From Paenibacillus tyrphae (lineage in GTDB: Bacteria > Bacillota > Bacilli > Paenibacillales > NBRC-103111): a DNA stretch of 64,000 bases. Below the pieces are notes generated by a model. That model saw only the letters and a list, made by a program, of their open reading frames with translations, did not search any database and had not been told where the DNA came from. The translations under genes were made by a program, and so were the position numbers. Each line of letters starts with the position of its first letter. Position 1 is the stretch's first letter. The DNA lies in NCBI RefSeq assembly GCF_027925525.1, contig NZ_BSDJ01000003.1:306296-370295 (forward strand), given 5' to 3'. This document shows, piece by piece, positions 9,047-17,431 of the stretch.

Positions 9047-9934
9047 TTAATCTCCGGAGTGCGGGGGATGCAGCAGCGAGCTGCGGTAATCGGTCGGCGA
9101 GAGCTGGTAGTGCCGTTTGAACTGCTTCGAAAAGTACAGCGGGTCCTGGAAGCCGACCGAAGACGCGATCTGCTCCACGGTCAGCTCCGGGCGCTCCCGC
9201 AGTAAGTGGCGCGCTTTGTCGAGCCGGAGCCGGAGCAGGAACGTCACGGGCGTCAGCCCGGTCTGCCGTTTGAACAGCGTCGAGAGATAAGCGCGGTTGT
9301 AGCCGAGCGACTCGGCCATCAGCTCGATTGTGATCGGCTCCGCATACTGCTTGGATAAATATTGCAGCGCCCGCTGCACCGTTTGCCCGGCGGCGGTCGC
9401 CTGCTCAGGCTCATCCGCGCGAAGTGGGCGAAGCGCTTCCGCGAACTCGGCGAACAGCAGGTGCAGGCAGCCGTTCGCTTTCAGATTGGCGCCTGCGCCG
9501 CGGTGCTGAAACGCCAGCTGCACTTGGCGGAACAGGACGCCGATCGAGCGCTTTCGTCCGGTATGCACGACCGGCTGTTGCGAGCTGAGGCCCGTATCCT
9601 GAAGCAGCCGCTCCGCAAGCCGTCCTTCGAAGGCGACCCAGCGGTAGTGCCATGGATCAAGCGTGTCGGCCATGTAATTGACCAGCTTGCCCGGCTCGAT
9701 CAGGAAGCTGTCTCCTGCGCCAAGCTCGTAGGTCTGTCCTTGACAGACGTAGGTGCCTTTGCCGGACAGCACATGGTGCAGCAAATAATAATCGACCACC
9801 TTCGGTCCGGGCTTATGACCCGGCTTCGTCTGGCTGTGGCCGGCGAACAGGACGGTCAGAGGGCTGTCTTCCGGCGCGGGGTGCGGGTTGGATACGACAA
9901 AGTAGGTATCTGGACGTTTGACGGGCCCGGACAC
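9047..9934 (-). CDS. AraC-family transcriptional regulator, probable gal activator
   Basis: An N-terminal cupin-like sugar-sensing half (about 10-150, with KPGPKVVDYYLLHHVLSG and YELGAGDSFLIEPG) is followed by two helix-turn-helix motifs in the C-terminal 100 residues (IELMAESLGYNRAYLSTLFK and VEQIASSVGFQDPLYFSKQFK). The GTG at 9934 is chosen because AAAAGGAGG lies 11 bases upstream; that site is inside the frame that starts at the ATG at 9961, which has no good site of its own. The result is 295 residues, the usual AraC length. It is divergent from galK-galE-galT and is inferred to control that operon in response to galactose. Confidence 0.88.
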   Translation of the reverse strand: MSGPVKRPDTYFVVSNPHPAPEDSPLTVLFAGHSQTKPGHKPGPKVVDYYLLHHVLSGKGTYVCQGQTYELGAGDSFLIEPGKLVNYMADTLDPWHYRWVAFEGRLAERLLQDTGLSSQQPVVHTGRKRSIGVLFRQVQLAFQHRGAGANLKANGCLHLLFAEFAEALRPLRADEPEQATAAGQTVQRALQYLSKQYAEPITIELMAESLGYNRAYLSTLFKRQTGLTPVTFLLRLRLDKARHLLRERPELTVEQIASSVGFQDPLYFSKQFKRHYQLSPTDYRSSLLHPPHSGD

Positions 9935-10072
9935 GGCGCGACTCGCCTCCTTTTGGGGCATTGCCCCGGATACGTTCAGTATAGCACAACCGGGAAAGTC
10001 TGCGCGTTCATGACCTAACATTTTTCCATGCGGCCCTGACATCGTTCCATAGTGAAAACCGGTTGTCCGGGC

Positions 10073-10078
10073 TATACT
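10073..10078 (+). promoter_or_regulatory. Putative -10 box of the gal operon
   Basis: TATACT lies about 70 bases before galK. No recognisable -35 hexamer stands 17 bases upstream, as expected for a promoter that depends on an AraC-type activator. This is a weak call from inspection only. Confidence 0.35.
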
Positions 10079-10150
10079 TGAGGCAAAGCTTATTACGCAA
10101 ATACGCTATATCGAACGTGTCTTCTTAAATCCATAACGAGGTGAACCGTC

Positions 10151-11326
10151 ATGACGGAAGTCAAAGCATTGCAGGAGCAGTTTGTCGAGCTGTACGGAGG
10201 AGATAGCTCCAGTCCTATCCGGGTGTTTCATGCACCCGGGCGCGTCAATCTGATCGGGGAGCATACCGACTACAACGGAGGCTACGTTTTCCCGGCCGCT
10301 CTGACGTTCGGCACGACGATGCTGATCCGGAAGCGGGAGGACGATCAGGTGGGCTTTGCTTCCACCAACTTTCCGTTGCGCAAGCATATTTCCATTCAGC
10401 AGGTCGAATTCCGCGCCGAAGACGATTGGATCAATTATCCGAAGGGCATTATCCGCGAACTGCAAAAGCAGGGGCTATCCGTCGGCGGTTACGATATTTT
10501 GTACAGCGGGGCGATTCCGAACGGCTCCGGTCTTTCCTCTTCGGCTTCTATCGAAGTGGTGACGGCCTATGGTCTGCTCACGATGGAAGGGCAGCCAGCG
10601 GACAAGGTGGAGATCGCGCTGCTGTCGCAAAAAGCAGAGAACGAATTCATCGGCGTGCAGTGCGGCATCATGGATCAATTTGCAGTAGCGATGGGCAAGA
10701 AGGAGCATGCGATTCTGCTCATGTGTGATTCACTGGAATACAAGCACGTGCCGTTCGTCAGCGGCGAATACAAGCTGGTGATCGGCAACACGAACAAAAA
10801 GCGCGGACTCGTCGACTCGGCCTACAACGAGCGCCGTTCGCAGTGCGAGCAGGCGGTGAAGCACTTGGCTGCCGAATATCCCGAGCTGACGCTGCTCGGC
10901 CAGCTGTCGCTGGAGCAGTACCGGAGCGCGGAGCATTTGATCCCGGACGAAACGGTGCGCAAGCGGGCGCAGCACGTCGTCGAGGAGATCGACCGGGTGC
11001 TGCAATCGATCGTGGTGCTCAAACGGGGAGACTTGGCAGCGTTCGGGCAGCTGATGATCGGCTCGCATAACTCGCTGCGCGACTTGTACGAAGTGACTGG
11101 CGTCGAGCTGGATACGATGGTCGAAGCGGCGCTCGCTGTTCCCGGCGTGCTTGGCTCGCGGATGACTGGCGCCGGCTTCGGCGGCTGCACGGTATCGTTG
11201 GTGCATCAAGACAGCGTGGAACGGTTTGTCGGCGAAGTGGGCCGCGTATATAAGGAGAAGACCGGCTTGACCGCGGACTTCTATGTATGTGACATTGGGA
11301 ATGGCGTGCAGGAACTGCAGCTTTAG
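10151..11326 (+). CDS. galK: Galactokinase
   Basis: Phosphorylates galactose to galactose-1-phosphate, the first step of the Leloir pathway. The 391-residue GHMP kinase shows the galactokinase signature APGRVNLIGEHTDYNGG (about 28-44), the ATP-binding GHMP motif around PNGSGLSSSASIE (about 122-134) and a C-terminal GAGFGG motif. GAGG lies ten bases before the ATG. It is the first gene of galK-galE-galT, followed after 116 bases by galE. Confidence 0.96.
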   Translation: MTEVKALQEQFVELYGGDSSSPIRVFHAPGRVNLIGEHTDYNGGYVFPAALTFGTTMLIRKREDDQVGFASTNFPLRKHISIQQVEFRAEDDWINYPKGIIRELQKQGLSVGGYDILYSGAIPNGSGLSSSASIEVVTAYGLLTMEGQPADKVEIALLSQKAENEFIGVQCGIMDQFAVAMGKKEHAILLMCDSLEYKHVPFVSGEYKLVIGNTNKKRGLVDSAYNERRSQCEQAVKHLAAEYPELTLLGQLSLEQYRSAEHLIPDETVRKRAQHVVEEIDRVLQSIVVLKRGDLAAFGQLMIGSHNSLRDLYEVTGVELDTMVEAALAVPGVLGSRMTGAGFGGCTVSLVHQDSVERFVGEVGRVYKEKTGLTADFYVCDIGNGVQELQL

Positions 11327-11442
11327 GTATGGTCGTCTGGCGATGACAGTGATCGGAAGAACGATCCGCTCACGCAGTCGCGGTATTCGGAACGGACCGA
11401 ACCCATAAATACATTCGGATTAACGGAAGGAGAGGCTGGACT

Positions 11443-12429
11443 ATGGCCATTATGGTAACCGGAGGCGCGGGCTATATCGGCTCGCATACGGTAGCGGAGC
11501 TGCTGGCAAAAGGCGAAGAGGTGGTTGTCGTCGACAATTTGCAGCAGGGACACCGGGAAGCGGTGCTCGGCGGCAAGCTGTACGTCGGGGACATTCGTGA
11601 TGCGGACTTTTTGGACACGGTATTCCGCGAAAACGAGATCGACGCCGTCATTCATTTTGCAGCAAGCTCGCTCGTCGGCGAAAGCATGCAGCTACCCGGG
11701 AAATATTATCATAACAACGTTTACGGGACGCTCTGCCTGCTGGAGAAGATGAACGAATACGGCGTCAAAAAAATCGTATTCTCGTCCACGGCGGCGACGT
11801 ACGGCGAACCGGAGAACGTTCCGATTTTGGAAACGGACCGGACGCTACCGACGAACGCTTACGGCGAAACGAAGCTCGCCATGGAGAAGATGATGCGCTG
11901 GTTCGATACGGCGCACGGTATCAAATACGTCTCGCTGCGTTATTTCAACGCGGCGGGCGCGCACGAAAGCGGCCGGATCGGCGAAGACCATTCGCCGGAG
12001 ACCCATCTCGTGCCGATCATTCTGCAGGTAGCGCTTGGCAAGCGCGCGCATATCTCGATTTTCGGCGACGACTATGCGACGCCGGACGGTACGTGCATCC
12101 GCGACTACATCCATGTGACCGACCTTGCGGACGCCCACATCTTGGCGGTGGAAAAGCTGCGCGCCGGCGGGGATAGCAGCGTGTACAATCTCGGCAACGG
12201 CAAAGGCTTCTCCGTCAAAGAAGTGATTGACATCGCGCGCGAAGTGACGGGACATGCGATTCCGGCGGTCGTCGAAGCCCGCAGAGCCGGAGACCCGGCG
12301 GTGCTTGTCGCCTCCTCGGAGCGCGGCAGAACGGAGCTCGGCTGGCAGCCGAAACGGGACAGCCTGAAGCAAATTATCGCCTCCGCATGGGCTTGGCATC
12401 AAGCGAATCCGGACGGCTACGGCAAGTAA
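11443..12429 (+). CDS. galE: UDP-glucose 4-epimerase
   Basis: Interconverts UDP-galactose and UDP-glucose. An extended SDR protein of 328 residues with the NAD-binding motif [12 protein letters not shown] at the N-terminus, the SSTAATYG catalytic serine/threonine region and the YGETK catalytic tyrosine-lysine pair. GGAAGGAGAGG precedes the ATG. Middle gene of the gal operon. Confidence 0.96.
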   Translation: MAIMVTGGAGYIGSHTVAELLAKGEEVVVVDNLQQGHREAVLGGKLYVGDIRDADFLDTVFRENEIDAVIHFAASSLVGESMQLPGKYYHNNVYGTLCLLEKMNEYGVKKIVFSSTAATYGEPENVPILETDRTLPTNAYGETKLAMEKMMRWFDTAHGIKYVSLRYFNAAGAHESGRIGEDHSPETHLVPIILQVALGKRAHISIFGDDYATPDGTCIRDYIHVTDLADAHILAVEKLRAGGDSSVYNLGNGKGFSVKEVIDIAREVTGHAIPAVVEARRAGDPAVLVASSERGRTELGWQPKRDSLKQIIASAWAWHQANPDGYGK

Positions 12430-12486
12430 AATCACGGGTGCAGGCGTTCGGGCCGAAGGCCGGCCGATCCGAAGGAGTGGAGAACA

Positions 12487-14079
12487 ATGGAACAAAGACA
12501 GATGGAAACGGAATTCGGCTCCCCCGACCGGAAGGCGGCCTATCGGGTCGAACGACTGCTGCAATTCGGCCTGAAGCGTGGACTGCTGGAGCCGCTGGAT
12601 ATCTATGCGGCCCGCAACGGGCTGCTCGATCTGCTGTGTATCGGCGAGCCGTACGAGGGCGAGCTGAGCGAGCCGGTGGCTGACAGCGCAGTGGAGCTGC
12701 TGGAGCCGCTGCTCGATTACGCGGCCGATTCGGGCCTGCTTGAAGAGAACAACACGACGGTGCGCGATCTGCTGGATGCCCGTTTGATGGGCCAGCTCAT
12801 GCCTCGGGCATCCGAGCTTGTGCACCGGTTCTGGACGACCGCGAAGTCCGCCGGAATCGAAGCAGCGACGGATGCTTTTTACAAGCTGTGCATCGATTCG
12901 AACTACATCCGGATGGATCGGATTGGCAAAAACATGTATTGGCTTGCGCCGACGGAATACGGCGATATCGAAATTACCGTAAACCTGTCGAAACCGGAGA
13001 AAGACCCGAAAGAAATCGCGATGCTCCGAAACGCGCCGCAGAGCCATTACCCCAAATGCCTGCTGTGCATCGAAAACGTGGGCTATGCCGGCAGGCTCAA
13101 TCATCCGGCGCGACAGAACCTGCGGGTCATTCCAGTTGAGCTGGCCGGGGAAACGTGGTATTTCCAGTATTCGCCTTACGTGTATTACAACGAGCACAGC
13201 ATCATTTTCGACCGGGAGCACCGGCCGATGAAGACGTCGAAGGAGACGTTCGAGCGACTGCTCGATTTCGTTGATCGCTTCCCGCATTATTTCGTCGGCT
13301 CGAATGCCGACCTGCCGATTGTCGGCGGCTCGATCCTGAACCACGATCATTTTCAAGGCGGACGGCACAAGTTTCCGATGGAAAAGGCGGGCGTCGGGGA
13401 GAGCTTTAGCCATCCGGATTATCCTGGCGTGAAGATCGGCATCGTCAAATGGCCGATGTCGGTCATCCGCATCGCCGCCCACAACCGCGATCAGCTGTTG
13501 AAGCTCGCTACGGCGATTCTGAACGCGTGGAAGTCTTACAGCGATCCGTCGCAAGATATCTTCGCGTTTACGGAGCAGGCGGGCGTCAAGGTGCCGCATA
13601 ACACGATCACCCCCATTGCCCGCAACAATGCGAGCGGGGAATACGAGCTCGATCTGGTGCTGCGCAACAACCAGACCAGCGAGGAGCATCCCGACGGCAT
13701 TTTTCACCCGCACAAGGAGCTTCACCACATCAAGAAAGAGAACATCGGCTTGATCGAGGTGATGGGGCTCGCCGTGCTGCCGGGTCGTCTCAAGGACGAG
13801 CTGGAGCTAGCGTCCAGGCTGCTGACCGGAGAAGAGAAGCTGGACGGGAAGATTACCCGCGATCCGTCGCATCCGCTGCACAAGCACGCCGAATGGCTGG
13901 AGGAGCTTGTCGGCCGTTACGGAACGGCGATGCCGGAAGAGGACGCGAGACAAGCGCTGCAAACGGAGACGGGCCGCAAGTTCGCGGACGTGCTGCGCGA
14001 CGCAGGCGTGTACAAGCGCAGCGAGCAGGGAATGGAGCGGTTCCGGGCGTTTTTGCGGCACCTTGGCGTGCGGACTTAA
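12487..14079 (+). CDS. galT: UDP-glucose-hexose-1-phosphate uridylyltransferase, class II
   Basis: Exchanges UDP between glucose and galactose-1-phosphates. At 530 residues it is the long, Firmicute-specific GalT family rather than the 350-residue E. coli type. Recognisable parts are an N-terminal helical domain, PKCLLCIENVGYAGR, SILNHDHFQGGRH (metal/active-site histidines) and a C-terminal tail of about 60 residues. AAGGAGTGGAG precedes the ATG. It closes the operon, which lacks galM. Confidence 0.94.
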   Translation: MEQRQMETEFGSPDRKAAYRVERLLQFGLKRGLLEPLDIYAARNGLLDLLCIGEPYEGELSEPVADSAVELLEPLLDYAADSGLLEENNTTVRDLLDARLMGQLMPRASELVHRFWTTAKSAGIEAATDAFYKLCIDSNYIRMDRIGKNMYWLAPTEYGDIEITVNLSKPEKDPKEIAMLRNAPQSHYPKCLLCIENVGYAGRLNHPARQNLRVIPVELAGETWYFQYSPYVYYNEHSIIFDREHRPMKTSKETFERLLDFVDRFPHYFVGSNADLPIVGGSILNHDHFQGGRHKFPMEKAGVGESFSHPDYPGVKIGIVKWPMSVIRIAAHNRDQLLKLATAILNAWKSYSDPSQDIFAFTEQAGVKVPHNTITPIARNNASGEYELDLVLRNNQTSEEHPDGIFHPHKELHHIKKENIGLIEVMGLAVLPGRLKDELELASRLLTGEEKLDGKITRDPSHPLHKHAEWLEELVGRYGTAMPEEDARQALQTETGRKFADVLRDAGVYKRSEQGMERFRAFLRHLGVRT

Positions 14080-14174
14080 TGCAGGAACGGAGAACAGTTG
14101 TTCAATGAACGTTTATGGTGCGTCAAGAGCGGGCAATTTTTTCGGTTCAGTCCGGGCCGCTTCAGCTTAATCTA

Positions 14175-14225
14175 AAAAGACCCCCATCCGGGCACCGTGT
14201 TGACGGAGCGCCGAATGGGGGTCTT
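14175..14225. terminator. Terminator between galT and the hybrid kinase
   Basis: A perfect 11-bp stem AAGACCCCCAT/ATGGGGGTCTT encloses a partly structured loop. The minus strand continues into a T-rich TTTTTAGA, so it clearly serves the kinase gene ending at 14255, and it may stop gal transcripts too. Confidence 0.7.
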
Positions 14226-14254
14226 GCCGCTTCTTCATCGAATTGGGGCTGGGG

Positions 14255-17170
14255 CTATCCTGCCCGGGAGCCTTCGTCGCCGGAAGGCCGGCGCGTCTTC
14301 GGCTCGATCTCAATCAGATCGGACTTTCGGGTGATCTCTTCGACTTCAATGCCGTTTTTGGCGAGCGTGTTGGTCAAGAAATTTTCATCCTGTGCCGGGA
14401 AAATGTACGACGGATGCCGATCGGTGTTGCTCAGCAACTGCTCGGCCACCTGCAGCAGCTTATCCATCGAGAACGGCTTGCGCAAAAACTTCTCGATGTC
14501 TTTCTCGTGATAATCCTGTGGAGGCTCCAGAGCCGTGGATACGATAACCGGGGTCCGGTAAAACTTCGGATGGCGGTACAGCTCGCCGATGAAATCCCAG
14601 CCGTTCTTCGTTCCCTCCAAATGAATGTCCACGATACACAGTCTCGGACCGCCCTCTTCGATCCGGTGCAGGGCCAGAATGCCTTCCTCGGCCGAACGCA
14701 CATGCATTGTCGGTATATGCAGCTTGGCGAGCGCGACTTGAATCAGCTTCGCCAAATTATCGTCATCCTCCAAAATCATGATGCTGTTGTCCGCCACACC
14801 GACCCGGTAAGCTTGGAGTGTCACGCTGAAGGTCGAGCCTGCGCCCATCTCCGATTCGAACGCAATCGTTCCCTCATGGCCTTCGACGATTTCCCGCACG
14901 ATTGACAGCCCGAGGCCTGTTCCGCCGATTTGCCTACGGTCGGAATTGTCGACGCGGTAAAATTTGGAGAACAGCTTATCCTTGGCTTCCTCCGGGATGC
15001 CAAGGCCGTAATCCTGAACCAGGAATTGTACGGCCTGACCATCCTGTCGTAGCGTTAGATCGACGCGGTCCGCCTGAGGCGAATACTTGATCGCGTTGCT
15101 GAGCAGATTGTGCGCAACCTGCTTCAGCCGGTCCGCATCGCCGCGCACCCACACTTCATGCTGCGGCAGATGCAGCGAGAGGTCGTGGCTTTGCTTGCCC
15201 CGCCATTGCTCGACCACCTCCTGCAGCAATCCTCCCAGCTCCACCGGGGCAAAATGATAAATTTGCTTACCGGATTCCATCCGCTGAAGATCCAAAAAGT
15301 CGTTGATCAGCGTCGAAAGACGGGTCGCCTCTTTATAGACCGTTTGCAGGTAACGCTGCTGCTTCTCCGGCGTAAGCTGGCGGTTAAGTAAAATCTCGAT
15401 AAATCCGAGAACGCTCGCAAGCGGCGTCCGCAGCTCGTGGGAAACGATGCTGATGAATTCGTTTTTCATCTCGTCGACTTTCTCTTCCTCGGTTCGGTCG
15501 CGGAATACGAACAGGAAGCCGAGCTCCTCGTCATGACGTTCGACCATCATTCGGATGGCGTACAGCTCCACATATCTCTGCTGCTCTTCTTCGTCAGTGA
15601 AGGAGAAGCGCTCCGTCAGCTTGTTCAAGTCGCCGCGCAGCAGACCGCGAATCGATTGGGAAACGCGGGCGAAGCTCGGCGAGCGATCGAGCAGCTCCTG
15701 ACTGATCTCGGTGATCGATTCGCCGGCTCGTCCGCTAAGCCGGAGAAAATCGTTCATGCGATGGTTGAAAAACATCAGCTTCCCGGAAGCATCGCACATC
15801 ATCATGCCCTCGTGTGTCGATTCGAGGATGTTGGTGATCAGGTCGCGTTGCTCCTCCATCGCCGACTTTTCCTGTTGAAGCTGCTCGTAGAGCGCCTCCA
15901 GACGAACGGATTGATGGCGGCGCTCCTCGTTCATCTGCTGCGCCAGGAAGGCAAGTCCGAACTGGCGGATGAGGCCTTTGGCCAGCCGCGTTTTTTGCTC
16001 GTCCGGCGAAGTTAGGTAGCCGGTCAGCAGCATGAAGCCGGTCGCTTCATGCTCATCGTTGAATAGCGGATAATAGCGGTCTATCGCATGGGTGATGCCT
16101 TGATGGAAGCTGCTTTCCTGCGCGCTGGCTTGGCGCACGCACTCCAGCGGCATCTTCTCCTTCAGGACGCGCCGCGCCGTGCCGAACAGCTCGCTTTCCA
16201 GCATCGTGGGCAGCGTCGACGGATAGCCGATGGAATAGGCAACCTGATAAGCCGCTTCCGCCCCGTCGCCATCCGGCGTTTTCAAGACAAGCAGAGCTGC
16301 GTCAAGGTGCAGCGAATCCAGCAGCGCCGGGAGGGAAGCGTTCAAAAAGTCGGCCATGTCCGTCGAGCCGGTCAGCTTTTCCTGATAGCTGCTGATGGCC
16401 TCCAATTCCAGCTCGCGCTGCGACAGCTTTTCCAGCGTCGCCTCCTGCTCCTCCTGCTGGGCAACGATCTCTTCGTTCTGTACCTCCAGGCTTTCCGCCA
16501 TGTACCGATACGTTTCCTCGCTTTTGCGCAGCTTGGCTTCGGCCTGATTGGCCCGGTTGAAGATGAAGAACGAGAACAGGCCGACGATAATGGCGATCCC
16601 GCCGCCGATGAAAACGATGACGCGCGCCCGTTTCTCTGCGGTTTGAGCCGATGAATACGCTTCCGCTGCAATAAGCTCGATCTCCGCGGTCAGCTTTGTA
16701 TGAACTTGGCGAAAGCGGTCCATCTGGTTTTTGCCCATGGACACCCGCTTGATCGCGTCAGGCAGCTTCCCGTCGCGGATCAGCTCGATTTGGCTGGCAT
16801 AATGCTCCTGCAGCCGCTGAATTTGCGGGATCGCATCGCCTTCCATGACGCTGCGCAGGCTGGGGTATTTTTTCTGAAAGGCAGCCATAGCAAGCAAGTC
16901 GTCCTGCAACTGGGCTTTGCCGAAGTCGTAGGGCTCCAGGTATTTCTCATCTTGCGTTACTTCGTAGCCTCGAAGCCCGGATTCCATATTGACCAGGTCG
17001 ACCAGCAAGCTTTCGGCCAAATTGTTTAGCGGAATCACTTCGTTAACGACGCTCTTCAGTTCCTGCTCCGTGCTGGAGGATGCGACAAAGCTGGAGACGC
17101 TGATCATCACGAGCAGGGAAATCACGACGATCACGTAACCCAATGAAATTTTCGATCGAGTCATATTCAT
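14255..17170 (-). CDS. Hybrid sensor histidine kinase (CHASE3-GAF-PAS-HisKA-HATPase-REC)
   Basis: The 971-residue membrane kinase starts at the ATG at 17170, where AAGGTGG lies seven bases upstream. Order: helix (about 9-32), extracytoplasmic CHASE3 domain (about 35-180, with the typical GYEVTQDEKYLEPY segment), helix (about 185-210), coiled coil (about 215-270), GAF-like region (about 275-430), second coiled coil, PAS (about 450-560), HisKA with H578 (IVSHELRTPL), HATPase_c (GGTGLGLSIVRE) and a C-terminal receiver with D848 (LCIVDIHLEG) and KPF. A short Glu/Arg-rich tail follows. Output partner unknown. A perfect Spo0A-type box lies upstream, so a link with sporulation is possible. Confidence 0.9.
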   Translation of the reverse strand: MNMTRSKISLGYVIVVISLLVMISVSSFVASSSTEQELKSVVNEVIPLNNLAESLLVDLVNMESGLRGYEVTQDEKYLEPYDFGKAQLQDDLLAMAAFQKKYPSLRSVMEGDAIPQIQRLQEHYASQIELIRDGKLPDAIKRVSMGKNQMDRFRQVHTKLTAEIELIAAEAYSSAQTAEKRARVIVFIGGGIAIIVGLFSFFIFNRANQAEAKLRKSEETYRYMAESLEVQNEEIVAQQEEQEATLEKLSQRELELEAISSYQEKLTGSTDMADFLNASLPALLDSLHLDAALLVLKTPDGDGAEAAYQVAYSIGYPSTLPTMLESELFGTARRVLKEKMPLECVRQASAQESSFHQGITHAIDRYYPLFNDEHEATGFMLLTGYLTSPDEQKTRLAKGLIRQFGLAFLAQQMNEERRHQSVRLEALYEQLQQEKSAMEEQRDLITNILESTHEGMMMCDASGKLMFFNHRMNDFLRLSGRAGESITEISQELLDRSPSFARVSQSIRGLLRGDLNKLTERFSFTDEEEQQRYVELYAIRMMVERHDEELGFLFVFRDRTEEEKVDEMKNEFISIVSHELRTPLASVLGFIEILLNRQLTPEKQQRYLQTVYKEATRLSTLINDFLDLQRMESGKQIYHFAPVELGGLLQEVVEQWRGKQSHDLSLHLPQHEVWVRGDADRLKQVAHNLLSNAIKYSPQADRVDLTLRQDGQAVQFLVQDYGLGIPEEAKDKLFSKFYRVDNSDRRQIGGTGLGLSIVREIVEGHEGTIAFESEMGAGSTFSVTLQAYRVGVADNSIMILEDDDNLAKLIQVALAKLHIPTMHVRSAEEGILALHRIEEGGPRLCIVDIHLEGTKNGWDFIGELYRHPKFYRTPVIVSTALEPPQDYHEKDIEKFLRKPFSMDKLLQVAEQLLSNTDRHPSYIFPAQDENFLTNTLAKNGIEVEEITRKSDLIEIEPKTRRPSGDEGSRAG

Positions 17171-17220
17171 GGCAGAGCCACCTTCTCGGTATGTAGACAT
17201 TCTTTTTTGTACGTTCCTAG

Positions 17221-17229
17221 TTCGACAAA
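17221..17229 (-). promoter_or_regulatory. Spo0A (0A) box-like site upstream of the hybrid kinase
   Basis: The minus strand reads TTTGTCGAA, an exact match to the known Spo0A-binding consensus, 51 bases before the kinase start codon. A nine-base match can occur by chance, so this is a prediction. Confidence 0.4.
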
Positions 17230-17431
17230 AGCAGGGTAAATCCTCTACAACGAACGGTGCTTTTCGAGCCGGTACGAAAAAAATATCGCTGCTTTGCCAA
17301 AAAGAGCGGATTATGACGGTATGAGTCGAAGATTGTCAGGAAGCTTATTGTTTTGGGGGGAGGAAGCGAAGGGAAAAAGGGGAGGGGCTTACTACAGGCC
17401 TGCGTTTCCTGCCGGCGAACGGCGGAGCGGC

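Noticed and set aside
10043..10072. Possible CcpA (cre) site before galK
   Set aside because: The TGAAAACCGG stretch departs from the cre consensus in the central CG.
11845..13728. Very long minus-strand frame opposite galE-galT
   Set aside because: It lies fully opposite well-identified genes, has no ribosome binding site or domain, and its length comes from GC-rich codon bias.
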